Origin: Phormidesmis priestleyi Ana
Lineage (GTDB): Bacteria > Cyanobacteriota > Cyanobacteriia > Phormidesmidales > Phormidesmidaceae
Length of the DNA stretch: 64,000 bases
Assembly (NCBI GenBank): GCA_001314865.1
Contig: LJZR01000020.1
Location: 1-64,000, forward strand
Direction: 5' to 3'
Positions within the stretch are counted from its first letter, which is position 1; every line of letters starts with the position of its first letter. Shown in pieces: positions 53,570 to 61,831 of the stretch. A program made the translations under genes and the position numbers. The notes below the pieces were generated by a model, which was not told where the DNA came from, did no database searches, and was given only the letters and a program-made list of their open reading frames with translations.

Positions 53570-54529
53570 ATGACTCATTTTTTGGGCGCATCTGCTGCTT
53601 CAACTCGCGGTTGCTGTCAGGTGCCTACTCCGCTGAAGCCAGGTGATTTGCTGTATGTCATTTCGCCGAGCGGCGGACTGCAAGCCTCAGAGAATTTTCA
53701 GGCAGGGCTGGCAGTTTGGCGATCGCGCGGATATCGTCTGCATCTGTGCGAGGGCTACGACGCGCGCTGGGGATATTTGGCCGGTCGCGACGACCAGCGA
53801 CGGCAGCAATTACTCAGCGCCCTGAACGCTCCGGCCTGTCGTGGCGTTTTATGCTCGCGAGGTGGGTATGGGGGGACACGTCTGCTAGAAGGTTGGGAAT
53901 GGCCTGTATTGGAGGCTTCCGGGAAGTGGCTGATTGGGTTTTCGGATGTGACGAGCCTGCTGTGGAGTTTGAGCAATCAGGGAATTGCGGGGGTGCATGG
54001 GCCGGTACTCACGACGTTAGCCGATGAGCCCAAGTGGTCGGTGGATCGCCTGTTTGATTGGGTAGAGCAACATCGGATAGCGCCTTTGACCGGTCAGGGA
54101 TGGGGCCGCGTGGGGGCAGGTGGCAGAGCCACGGGCCTTTTGCTGCCAGGAAATTTGTGCGTAGCGACTCATTTATTGGGAACGTCGGCTGAACCGAATT
54201 TGACAGATGTGATTTTGGCCTTTGAGGATGTGGGTGAAGCACCCTATCGGTTGGATCGGATGCTAACGCAGTGGAGATCGATGGGGCGGTTTAAATCGGT
54301 CAAGGGAATTGCGCTGGGCCGGTTTAGCGGCTGGGAATCGGCCCAGCCGGGTTCGCTTACCTTGAGTGTGGATGAGGTGATGCGCGATCGCCTAGGCGAC
54401 TTGGGCATTCCCATCGTGTCGGGTTTGCCTTTTGGACACGATGGCGCGAATGCGACGTTACCAGTGGGTGTACCAGCAGTGCTAGATGCCAATGCTGGTA
54501 CGCTAACGGTTGAATCGTTAAATCCATAG
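53570..54529 (+). CDS. LD-carboxypeptidase (peptidase S66)
   Basis: A 319-aa serine peptidase that removes the terminal D-Ala from muropeptide tetrapeptides during cell-wall recycling (LdcA type). The catalytic triad is visible: S96 (CSRGGYGGTRLLE), E219 (ILAFEDVGEAPYR) and H290 (LPFGHDGANATLPVG). LKPGDLLYVISPSGG at the start is typical. Cytoplasmic, with no signal peptide. The leader is a 15-nt tandem array. Confidence 0.93.
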   Translation: MTHFLGASAASTRGCCQVPTPLKPGDLLYVISPSGGLQASENFQAGLAVWRSRGYRLHLCEGYDARWGYLAGRDDQRRQQLLSALNAPACRGVLCSRGGYGGTRLLEGWEWPVLEASGKWLIGFSDVTSLLWSLSNQGIAGVHGPVLTTLADEPKWSVDRLFDWVEQHRIAPLTGQGWGRVGAGGRATGLLLPGNLCVATHLLGTSAEPNLTDVILAFEDVGEAPYRLDRMLTQWRSMGRFKSVKGIALGRFSGWESAQPGSLTLSVDEVMRDRLGDLGIPIVSGLPFGHDGANATLPVGVPAVLDANAGTLTVESLNP

Positions 54530-54646
54530 TCAGCATTATTTTAAGGGTTATTTCGGAGGTTATCAGAGCTCGCTCGCGGTATTGAGTCAAGTGACTGTAT
54601 AGCAAGCGACTGTATAGAATGAGAGTATCCTTTTTCTCAAAATGCT

Positions 54647-55384
54647 GTGGTTCCTCTGAGAGATGACAATCCTGTTACGACAACGCCCGTTGTGGTGTAT
54701 GCCCTGATTTCACTAAACGTGGTGATTTTTTTATATGAGCTTTCGTTGGGAGATGAGGCGCTACAGCAGTTTGTCAATACCTGGGCAGTGGTGCCTGCTG
54801 AGCTAAGCTGCTCGCTACCAGGAGATGTGCTCAGGTCGGTTGCCAATCTCAGTTGTCCGGTGGGCGTCGGGGATATGCCGCCTCAAGGGGAGTGGATTAC
54901 GCTAGTGTCGTCTCAGTTTCTCCACGGAGGATTGCCTCATTTGGCAGGCAATATGCTGTTCCTATGGATCTTTGGCAACAACATTGAAGATCAACTGGGG
55001 TCGCTGAAGTTTTTGTTCTTTTATTTAGCTTGTGGTGCGCTGGCGGGTTTGAGCCAGTGGGTAATTGAGCCCGCTTCTTTGGTGCCGACTTTGGGAGCAA
55101 GTGGGGCGATCGCAGGGGTGATGGGTGCCTATATCATCCGCTTCCCTCGGGCAAAAATCATGACCTTTGTCGCGTTGTTTGTCATTCCGGTACCAGCCTA
55201 TTTATTTTTAGGCTGGTGGTTTATTCAGCAGTCGTTTTATAGCTACATGAGCATTGGCGCCAACGCAGATATGGGCGCTGGCGGTGTGGCTTACTGGGCG
55301 CATGCTGGCGGTTTTGTCTTTGGTGTGGTTTTAGGGCCGTTGTTAGGATTGTTTTCGCAGCGGGACGGCTACCGTGGTAGATGA
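54647..55384 (+). CDS. Rhomboid family intramembrane serine protease
   Basis: A 245-aa protease with six or seven spans. The catalytic dyad is S152 (LGASGAIAGVMGAY) and H219 (YWAHAGGFVFG). The oxyanion-region HLAGNMLFLWIFGNNIED is present. It starts with GTG at 54647, then VPLRDDNPVTTTPVVVYALI, like other bacterial rhomboids. The C-terminus is short. It cleaves single-span proteins within the membrane; substrates unknown. The DUF2301 gene follows after 54 nt on the same strand, probably cotranscribed. Confidence 0.93.
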   Translation: MVPLRDDNPVTTTPVVVYALISLNVVIFLYELSLGDEALQQFVNTWAVVPAELSCSLPGDVLRSVANLSCPVGVGDMPPQGEWITLVSSQFLHGGLPHLAGNMLFLWIFGNNIEDQLGSLKFLFFYLACGALAGLSQWVIEPASLVPTLGASGAIAGVMGAYIIRFPRAKIMTFVALFVIPVPAYLFLGWWFIQQSFYSYMSIGANADMGAGGVAYWAHAGGFVFGVVLGPLLGLFSQRDGYRGR

Positions 55385-55438
55385 TTATGATGATCAATAG
55401 ACAAATATTGGTATTCCTGTCGTTTTGGAGTTGAGCCC

Positions 55439-56107
55439 ATGACTGTTGGCAATGCAGGTTCATTAGAGAACGAGGTCTATGAAGGCCAGTTTGGTTCCTT
55501 CACTGTAGATCAGCACGATCGGCAAGAGGTGGTGCTGTACCGAGCTGGGCTAGCGATCGCGGCAGGAAGCTTTGCCATTGCTGTTCTTTGCGTGTTTTTT
55601 GCGGGTGCGCTAGCGCCTTGGGTTGCAACGGTTTGCTATGGGGTAATGTGGCTAGCATTGGGGCTGAGCTTTTTTAAGATTCATATTTATTTGCGGGCGC
55701 TGCATCGAACGCTGCAAGTTTTTTGGCTGATTGGCGGGATTGCAAGCTTGGCGATCGCCCTTCTGTACCCCACGCCACTCGCGCTCACTGCTTACGAGCA
55801 GCCGCTGACTATTTTCGGCATCGGTTTTACCTTTGCCGCGCTCACTGGCATCTTTTTTAAGGAAGCCTTTTGCTTTAATCGCTTTGAAACTAAGTTTTTG
55901 GTCTTTATCGTACCGGGGCTTTTACTGGGCCATATGTCAGGCATTTTATCCGCCAATACCGAGCGCGGAATGCTGGCGGTGTGGGCCGTTCTCTTTGTTG
56001 TGTTTGCCTTGCGTAAAGTGATTCAGCCAATTCCACCCGACATTGGCGACAAAAGCGTTTTTGAGTATTTGGAGAAAGAGCGACAGGCTGCAAAAGTTTC
56101 GCTCTAA
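55439..56107 (+). CDS. DUF2301 family membrane protein
   Basis: A 222-aa protein with about six membrane segments (GLAIAAGSFAIAVLCVFFAG, FLVFIVPGLLLGHMSGIL). FTFAALTGIFFKEAFCFNRFETK is the family-typical block. DUF2301 occurs in cyanobacteria and plants with unknown function. It follows a rhomboid protease and could be part of the same unit. Confidence 0.8.
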   Translation: MTVGNAGSLENEVYEGQFGSFTVDQHDRQEVVLYRAGLAIAAGSFAIAVLCVFFAGALAPWVATVCYGVMWLALGLSFFKIHIYLRALHRTLQVFWLIGGIASLAIALLYPTPLALTAYEQPLTIFGIGFTFAALTGIFFKEAFCFNRFETKFLVFIVPGLLLGHMSGILSANTERGMLAVWAVLFVVFALRKVIQPIPPDIGDKSVFEYLEKERQAAKVSL

Positions 56108-56146
56108 ATAGCTCTAAATAGTAGGTAAAACATATCGGTAAAACTG

Positions 56147-56203
56147 GCGATCCCTGCATTTTTAGGTAGTTCAAATTACTTGCCTAAAAAGTGCGGGGAT
56201 TGC
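56147..56203. repeat. Long hairpin after DUF2301
   Basis: GCGATCCCTGCATTTTTAGG (left) pairs with CCTAAAAAGTGCGGGGATTGC (right) through about 20 bp with G-U pairs, one bulge and a 9-nt loop. There is no terminal T-run. It could end transcription from DUF2301 or be a dispersed hairpin element. Confidence 0.6.
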
Positions 56204-56306
56204 TATGTGAACATGCAATTTTTGCATTTCATCTGTCTTAGGGTTGTTTTTTGTTCTGGGGATCGCTTACATAATATGATCCCGAACCTATTAAAGGCAC
56301 TGAGCG

Positions 56307-56606
56307 GTGGATAAACCTCCTGAAGCGTCTACACCCATGAAGATCTCGAACACCAGAGCAAAGCTTTCTGCGACAGATGCTTATTTGAATTGCTTGGACC
56401 CTAGCTCAAGAGATCCATTGGTGGTGCAAAGAGTACATTGTCCTACCTGTGGTAGTTTTGCTGACCGCTGCCACAACATTGCTCAAAATATTGTGCGAAC
56501 CCAATGCGATTGTTGTGACTATTTAATGGTGAGCTGTGCTCAAACGGGTCGTGTCATTGAGTCGTATGCACCAACCTTTTATAGCCTGCGCTCAGTCGTT
56601 CAATAA
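56307..56606 (+). CDS. Small zinc-ribbon protein
   Basis: A 99-aa protein beginning with GTG, or with ATG at 56337 giving 89 aa. Four cysteines in two knuckles, CPTCGS (about residue 45) and CDCCDY (about 67), should bind one zinc ion. RTQCDCCDYLMVSCAQTGRV resembles short cyanobacterial proteins that databases sometimes label PriA fragments, although they lack any helicase domain. DNA, RNA or protein binding is possible. A second zinc-knuckle gene follows 41 nt downstream. Confidence 0.7.
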   Translation: MDKPPEASTPMKISNTRAKLSATDAYLNCLDPSSRDPLVVQRVHCPTCGSFADRCHNIAQNIVRTQCDCCDYLMVSCAQTGRVIESYAPTFYSLRSVVQ

Positions 56607-56647
56607 GCAGCCGGTAGTCAACCCATACGCTAACCGGTCAAAGACCC

Positions 56648-56812
56648 ATGTACTCAGAACCATTACGAGCAGATTCGCTAAATACTCAGAATCTAAGCAG
56701 GGCTAGGTGCCCCATTTGCAACGACACACTGCTGCTGCACTTCCGAAAAGAATCGCTTTGTTGGCTATGCTTGAGCTGCCATCAAGAGATGCCAGCTTTA
56801 GACCGGCTTTAG
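56648..56812 (+). CDS. Very small zinc-knuckle protein
   Basis: A 54-aa protein with two CxxC motifs (C21-P-I-C24 and C38-W-L-C41), a further C44, and the end CHQEMPALDRL. It resembles a family I recall in many cyanobacteria, with the pattern CPxC...LLLRHIR...YWFCxxCxQEMP. The ATG at 56648 and TAG at 56810-56812 bound an open frame; the neighbouring zinc-ribbon gene has the same orientation. The function is unknown. The number of cysteines (five) leaves the metal site to be defined. Confidence 0.72.
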   Translation: MYSEPLRADSLNTQNLSRARCPICNDTLLLHFRKESLCWLCLSCHQEMPALDRL

Positions 56813-56858
56813 CGGCGCGTTGATATCTACCCTATGAGATGCTGCATCTCTCTCTGGC

Positions 56859-57983
56859 TCAGCCTGACTGACTGATTAAAGCTGCGATCGCATTGACAAC
56901 ATGCTGCGCACTTCCTTGAAGAAAAATAGAGTCCAACGTATCAGGCTTATCTTGGGCAGTGTGATAATGAGGATTGCGAAAGTTTGCTGTATCGCTGACG
57001 AGGACGGCAGGGATGTTTTTGTCCCAAAAAGGGGCGTGGTCACTGCGTAACAGATCGGGAAAAAAGTTAAGCATAGATTGAGGAACAGGCAGAGTCAGCA
57101 GCGTAGGCCCTATCCTTTGGGCGGAGAATGCAAAGGCCCCTAACAAGTCGGCATGATCCGAATCAGTCTGATCCAAATCAGTCTGGTTCAAATCAGTCTG
57201 GCCTGTGAGTCCAAGAACAGCGAGAAAATCGCCTGTATTCGGGAGATTCGGAATAGGTAAGCGAGGCGGATAAGCTTGGCAGCCAGGGTCGTGGCAAGCG
57301 TAGCCAATCATGTCGAGAATGATTGCGCCTTTAATATCAGCGATATTGCCCGGTTGTTGCGTGAAAGCTAGAGACCCTAAAAGGCCGCTGCCGTCAATCT
57401 GACGTTCTTCCTGATCAAAAAAAACCAGGCGAATGCTCTTAGGCGCAGTTAAGGGGTCAGCAGCAGCGGCTAAAACGTCGCTTTGACTGTCGGCCTGCGT
57501 GCTAAAAATGCGGGCCGTTTCTAACAATGTGGCGATCGCACTGCCGTTATCATCCGCACCGGGAGAACCGATTTCAGTATCGTAATGTGCACCCAAGACG
57601 ATGCTGCCAGCAGTCGGGTCGCTGCCGGGAATATTTGCAACGATATTCACGCCGCTAGCCACACCCGTGAGCCTTTCTTGTTCAATCCCGTAGGCCTGTC
57701 GTTCGGCCTGAATGCCGTAGTCCGCAAGGCGGCTGGTAATATATTGACGGGCCGCTTCTTTGCTAGATGGGCTATTGCGCGGTTGGGGCAATGAGCGGAC
57801 ATGGGCCATGAGCGCGCCTGCATCAATGCTTAACCCAGGGGTGGATAAAGAGAAGATGCTGGGCCTAACGGGTTCGCTAGGGGGTGCAAAGGCAGTCAGA
57901 ATATAGTTGAGAGGATTGCCCCAGATAATTAGGGTTATTGCGATCGCTGCGATCGTAAAAAAGAGTCCGCCGCTTTTTCTCAT
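56859..57983 (-). CDS. M28 family metallopeptidase (aminopeptidase)
   Basis: A 374-aa protein with an N-terminal anchor or signal (GGLFFTIAAIAITLIIWGN), so it acts outside the plasma membrane. The dizinc peptidase domain has H in LGAHYDTEIGSPGADDNGSA (His and bridging Asp), the E-E pair in LVFFDQEERQIDGSG, a later DMIGYACHD and SDHAPFWDKNIPAVLVSD. A 15-nt expansion encodes QTDLNQTDLDQTDSD at about residues 265-280. It probably removes N-terminal amino acids from peptides. Confidence 0.88.
   Translation of the reverse strand: MRKSGGLFFTIAAIAITLIIWGNPLNYILTAFAPPSEPVRPSIFSLSTPGLSIDAGALMAHVRSLPQPRNSPSSKEAARQYITSRLADYGIQAERQAYGIEQERLTGVASGVNIVANIPGSDPTAGSIVLGAHYDTEIGSPGADDNGSAIATLLETARIFSTQADSQSDVLAAAADPLTAPKSIRLVFFDQEERQIDGSGLLGSLAFTQQPGNIADIKGAIILDMIGYACHDPGCQAYPPRLPIPNLPNTGDFLAVLGLTGQTDLNQTDLDQTDSDHADLLGAFAFSAQRIGPTLLTLPVPQSMLNFFPDLLRSDHAPFWDKNIPAVLVSDTANFRNPHYHTAQDKPDTLDSIFLQGSAQHVVNAIAALISQSG
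57156..57203. repeat. 15-nt tandem array inside the M28 peptidase gene
   Basis: Three near-identical copies of GATCCAAATCAGTCT type, read on the minus strand as QTDLD and similar. Confidence 0.85.
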
Positions 57984-58067
57984 GCCTTGCTGGTGTAGCT
58001 AATAGCCTGAATCTAATGAATCCGAATCTGTTAAAAACAGAAAGAGTCCTTAATAGAAATAGTACTT

Positions 58068-58105
58068 AAAAAAAATAGCAGGCCACCGAGAAAAGGTAGC
58101 CTGCC
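58068..58105 (-). terminator. Rho-independent terminator of the 104-aa gene
   Basis: On the minus strand GCAGGCTACC pairs with GGTGGCCTGC (10 bp with one G-U; 7-nt loop), followed by TATTTTTTTT. It lies 93 nt beyond the stop at 58198. Confidence 0.85.
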
Positions 58106-58197
58106 AAAAAAGGAATATCAAAACGCCAGAAATCAGATGAACCATACAAGCTGGAATTTAAACAAGCTGAACTTAAAAAGCTGAACCGTTAGAAGGC

Positions 58198-58512
58198 TTA
58201 GATCATTCTGTCGTCTAGCTCGGGGCTACTTTCTTTTTGAAGCAGTTTAGAGAGTTGGCCTCGAATATCAGCCAGCTGGGGATTATTCATCTTGGGCACT
58301 ACGACCAAACGCACTTCGATTTCTGAAACATTGTCGATCCGAGTAGTCTTTTCCCAAATCTTACGCTCCGACTCAGATTCAGACTCATACCGAAATGTGA
58401 GGACATTGTCTCCCACTTCTAAAATCTCAACATTTTTGAACCAGCCTTGACTGCTTTGGATGTAAAGCCAAACACCGGGCTTGCCAACCAATTCCTTAAG
58501 CTTGCCTTCCAT
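58198..58512 (-). CDS. Conserved hypothetical protein (cyanobacterial, small beta-rich)
   Basis: A 104-aa protein. GVWLYIQSSQGWFKNVEILE and VLTFRYESESESERKIWEKTTRIDNVSEI are familiar from small proteins in many cyanobacteria with no assigned function. The beta-strand pattern suggests an SH3-like or OB-like fold. The tail (KLLQKESSPELDDRMI) is polar. It has its own terminator and divergent upstream region toward glpD. No operon partner. Confidence 0.7.
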   Translation of the reverse strand: MEGKLKELVGKPGVWLYIQSSQGWFKNVEILEVGDNVLTFRYESESESERKIWEKTTRIDNVSEIEVRLVVVPKMNNPQLADIRGQLSKLLQKESSPELDDRMI

Positions 58513-58827
58513 TTACCCTAGCCCCAACCCGATACTACGAAATCTAAGAGCGAGTCAATCAAAAAGCGACATCTTGCTAAAGACGCATCTTGATGACTCA
58601 CAATCTTAAATTATTATTTAATAATCTTACCATTCTGAGAAGTTTTGTCTCTAGTCGTTAACTAAAATATTAAAAAAATATGTACAAAACACTCTCAAAG
58701 AGCATGTTGATATATCTTTCCCGCCCCTTTTAGCTTTTCAACTCGAAGAAAAATAATAGTCTTTGTGTACAACGCTATGGGGCCGGTATTGGTTAGGATG
58801 TCGTCGTAGCTAGCCCCTTTGTTGAAA
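58513..58827. other. Divergent promoter region before glpD
   Basis: About 315 AT-rich nt between the 104-aa gene (-) and glpD (+). No small gene, operator or array that I can support. Confidence 0.4.
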
Positions 58828-60678
58828 ATGCCTCTCCCGTCTACTTCGCCGTCCACTTCACAGGCTTCTTTGGATCAAACCGCTGCTAATCCAAAGGCAA
58901 CTGCTCTTAGCCAGTCAGTTCGTGATTTTTCGGCGGTGGATGGTACAGCCTATGACCTCATTGTGATTGGAGGCGGTATCAATGGTGCGGCAACAGCCAG
59001 GGACGGTGCTTTGCGAGGGCTTAAGACCATTTTGATCGAAAAGGATGACTTTGCTGGCGGTACGACTAGCTGGTCATCGCGGCTAGTACATGGTGGGTTG
59101 CGGTATTTAGAATATTTTGAATTTAATTTAGTCCGTGAGTCACTCGCCGAGCGGGAAATACTGCTTAAAAGTGCGCCCCATTTAGTCCATCCGCTTCAGC
59201 TGACGATCCCGATTTATCAACAGGGCTCGCGAAGCTATTGGGAAATTTGGGCGGGGATGATTCTGTACGACATTCTTAGCTTTGATAAAACTCTGCTCAA
59301 CCATCGAATGCTACCTAAGGCAAAGCTCAGGCAGCTGTTTCGAGAGATCAACCCTGAAGGTGTGCAGGGTGCGGCGCAGTATTTTGACGGACAGGTGGAG
59401 TATGCGGAGCGACTGTGCCTAGAGATAGTGCTTTCAGCCCAGGCCGCTGGGGCCAACATGCTGAACTATGTACGCGTGAATAAGCTACATCGAAAAGACG
59501 ACCGGATTAATGCTTTAACTTGCGTAGACGAGCTTTCGGGGAAGGCATTTACGATCGCAGCCCATAGCAAAACGGTGGTGGTGAATACGACCGGCCCTTG
59601 GGTGGATGAGGTGTGCGATGAGGGCGTCAGAGATACTGCGCCTGCGCCGATTGGCGATACTCAGCGGATTGGCGGAACCAAAGGCAGCCACATTATCGTG
59701 GATGCCTTTCCTGGTGCGCCCGGTGCGGCGTTTTATGTCGAGGCGCTGAGCGACAATCGACCGTTTTTTATCCTGCCGTTTTTGGGTCGCTACCTCATCG
59801 GCACCACTGATATTCGTTTTGATGGTGATCTAGATCGGGTGAAGGCGAGCGATGCAGAAATTGACTACCTCCTGAAGGAAACGAACAAGGTGTTTCCAAC
59901 CGCCGGGCTAAGTCGTGCATCGGTGAAGTTTACCTATTCGGGGGTGAGGCCTTTGCCTTATGAAGTCGGTAAAAAGCCGGGAGCCGTGACCCGTAATCAT
60001 GTGCTGTATGACCACAGCGAAGAGGGTGTGGTTAACATGGTGTCGCTCATTGGCGGTAAGCTCACAACCCATCGGCGGGTGGGTGAAGAGATGGTGGACT
60101 GGGTGTATAAACGGCGCCAAGAACCCAAGCGGCCCTGCGAGACACGGGTGCAGCCATTGCCAGGGGCAATTTTGCCGACGGATGAGCGAATTGCAGCGGC
60201 GACGGCAGCATATGGCGATCGCCTGCCTTTAAAGACGCTAGAACATTTGTTTAGGCTGTATGGGGCGCGGGTGTTTAAGCTGCTGAGCCTGATAGATGAT
60301 GCGCCTGATTTGGCTGAGCCAATTGTATTGGGTTTACCAGATGTGAAGGCTCAGGTGGTGTACGCGGTGAAGTGGGAGATGGCCTGTACGGTAGCGGATA
60401 TTTGCCGGCGGCGGACGATGCTTTCGCTGCTGGCGAACTATGGCTTGGCGGGGTTGGATGCGATCGCTCAAACGCTCCAAACCCATTGCGGTTGGAGCAA
60501 GGCCCACTGCCAGGACTCCATCGCTCGCTATAAAAAGCTGATGGCCGAAAACTGTATTCCTGACTACGCACTGAGCGATGTGCTAGGCGAGTCGTTTGCA
60601 GGCGTATCGTCTCAGGAGGCTCCTATTGCGGTTGGGCGTTCTGCCGATGAGTCAAAATCTCAGCTTACGCTAGGCTGA
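58828..60678 (+). CDS. glpD: FAD-dependent glycerol-3-phosphate dehydrogenase
   Basis: A 616-aa membrane-associated flavoenzyme that oxidises sn-glycerol 3-phosphate to dihydroxyacetone phosphate and passes electrons to quinone. The FAD motif VIGGGINGAATARDGALRG is near residue 45, then FAGGTTSWSSRLVHGGLRYL, a hallmark of GlpD, and the substrate-binding RPLPYEVGKKPGAVTRNHV. The start is ATG at 58828 (MPLPSTSPSTS); an in-frame TTG at 58819 would add 3 residues. The first 40 residues are polar. It is 100 nt upstream of gpsA on the same strand. Confidence 0.94.
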   Translation: MPLPSTSPSTSQASLDQTAANPKATALSQSVRDFSAVDGTAYDLIVIGGGINGAATARDGALRGLKTILIEKDDFAGGTTSWSSRLVHGGLRYLEYFEFNLVRESLAEREILLKSAPHLVHPLQLTIPIYQQGSRSYWEIWAGMILYDILSFDKTLLNHRMLPKAKLRQLFREINPEGVQGAAQYFDGQVEYAERLCLEIVLSAQAAGANMLNYVRVNKLHRKDDRINALTCVDELSGKAFTIAAHSKTVVVNTTGPWVDEVCDEGVRDTAPAPIGDTQRIGGTKGSHIIVDAFPGAPGAAFYVEALSDNRPFFILPFLGRYLIGTTDIRFDGDLDRVKASDAEIDYLLKETNKVFPTAGLSRASVKFTYSGVRPLPYEVGKKPGAVTRNHVLYDHSEEGVVNMVSLIGGKLTTHRRVGEEMVDWVYKRRQEPKRPCETRVQPLPGAILPTDERIAAATAAYGDRLPLKTLEHLFRLYGARVFKLLSLIDDAPDLAEPIVLGLPDVKAQVVYAVKWEMACTVADICRRRTMLSLLANYGLAGLDAIAQTLQTHCGWSKAHCQDSIARYKKLMAENCIPDYALSDVLGESFAGVSSQEAPIAVGRSADESKSQLTLG

Positions 60679-60778
60679 AGAAGCATTATGTCGCGCTAGC
60701 TGAGATTAGTTAGGGCGATTTGTTACAGCCTGTTGCAACCTGTCGCAACCCTGTCGAAATTTACAAGAGGTCTTCGCC

Positions 60779-61780
60779 ATGCCATCTGCTACTGTTTCTG
60801 ATCGGTCTTCTGTCACTGATACTTCTGTCACTGATACAGTCCGGATCACTCAGACGCTGAGCTTAGCAGTGTTGGGCGCGGGTGCTTGGGGCTCGGCGCT
60901 CGCTCAACTCGCTGAGTACAACGGCCATCGCATCTCGGTGTGGTCGCGTCGCAACGGCAACGCATTGGGTGATGTGGTGGCAGGTGCCGATATGATTTTG
61001 TCGGCGATTTCGATGAAAGGCGTAGCGGCGTTGGCCAATCAGCTTAAGGCTTTGTCAATTCCAGAGTCGGTTATTTTAGTGACGGCAACCAAAGGGCTTG
61101 ATCCACAAACGACAAATACGCCTTCTCAAATTTTTCAGTCAGTGTTTCCTAACAATCCAGTAGCCGTGCTGTCAGGCCCTAATCTTTCTAAGGAGATTGA
61201 TCAGGGTTTGCCAGCAGCGACGGTGGTGGCCAGTAGCGATCAAGCAGCGGCAGAAAAGGTTCAGACGCTGTTTTCGTCGGATCAGTTTCGGGTGTATACC
61301 TGTCCTGATCCGTTGGGTGCTGAGCTAGGGGGAACGCTAAAGAACGTCATGGCGATCGCAGTGGGTGTTTGCGATGGCTTAAGCTTGGGGACAAATGCCA
61401 AATGTGCTTTGATGACTCGGGCGCTGCCGGAAGTGATTCGGATTGGGATGCATTTAGGCGCAACTGAGGTCGAAACGTTTTATGGCCTGAGCGGGCTGGG
61501 CGATATGCTGGCAACTTGTAGCAGTAGCCTAAGCCGGAACTATCGAGTTGGCTACGGGCTAGCGCAAGGAAAAACACTGGCTCAAATTTTGCAAGAGTTG
61601 GGCGGAACGGCTGAAGGGGTGAATACGGCAGATGTTTTGATTGCGATCGCCAATCGAGAAGGTATCCCAGTGCCTATTTCACGTCAGGTAGATCGGCTGC
61701 TGAAGGGCCGAATTACACCCCAAGAAGCCCTAGAAGCATTGATGGAAAGAGATCTAAAGCCGGAGGCTTGTGACTTATAG
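60779..61780 (+). CDS. gpsA: Glycerol-3-phosphate dehydrogenase [NAD(P)+]
   Basis: A 333-aa enzyme that reduces dihydroxyacetone phosphate to sn-glycerol 3-phosphate, the backbone for phospholipids. LAVLGAGAWGSALAQLA near residue 29 binds NAD(P)H, VLSGPNLSKEIDQGLPAAT and LKNVMAIAVGVCDGL hold the substrate-site lysines, and the C-terminal FYGLSGLGDMLATCSSSLSRN is diagnostic. The first 25 residues are polar and repeated (TDTSVTDTV). It follows the opposing enzyme GlpD, so the pair can interconvert glycerol 3-phosphate and DHAP. Cytoplasmic. Confidence 0.95.
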   Translation: MPSATVSDRSSVTDTSVTDTVRITQTLSLAVLGAGAWGSALAQLAEYNGHRISVWSRRNGNALGDVVAGADMILSAISMKGVAALANQLKALSIPESVILVTATKGLDPQTTNTPSQIFQSVFPNNPVAVLSGPNLSKEIDQGLPAATVVASSDQAAAEKVQTLFSSDQFRVYTCPDPLGAELGGTLKNVMAIAVGVCDGLSLGTNAKCALMTRALPEVIRIGMHLGATEVETFYGLSGLGDMLATCSSSLSRNYRVGYGLAQGKTLAQILQELGGTAEGVNTADVLIAIANREGIPVPISRQVDRLLKGRITPQEALEALMERDLKPEACDL

Positions 61781-61831
61781 CGCTAGCGGTAATAGCGGTA
61801 ATCGTAAAACAGAGGCGCTTAATCGGCAGTG

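Noticed and set aside
56307-56606. PriA helicase fragment
   Set aside because: Only a zinc-ribbon is present, with no helicase motif and no upstream remnant. It is a complete small protein.
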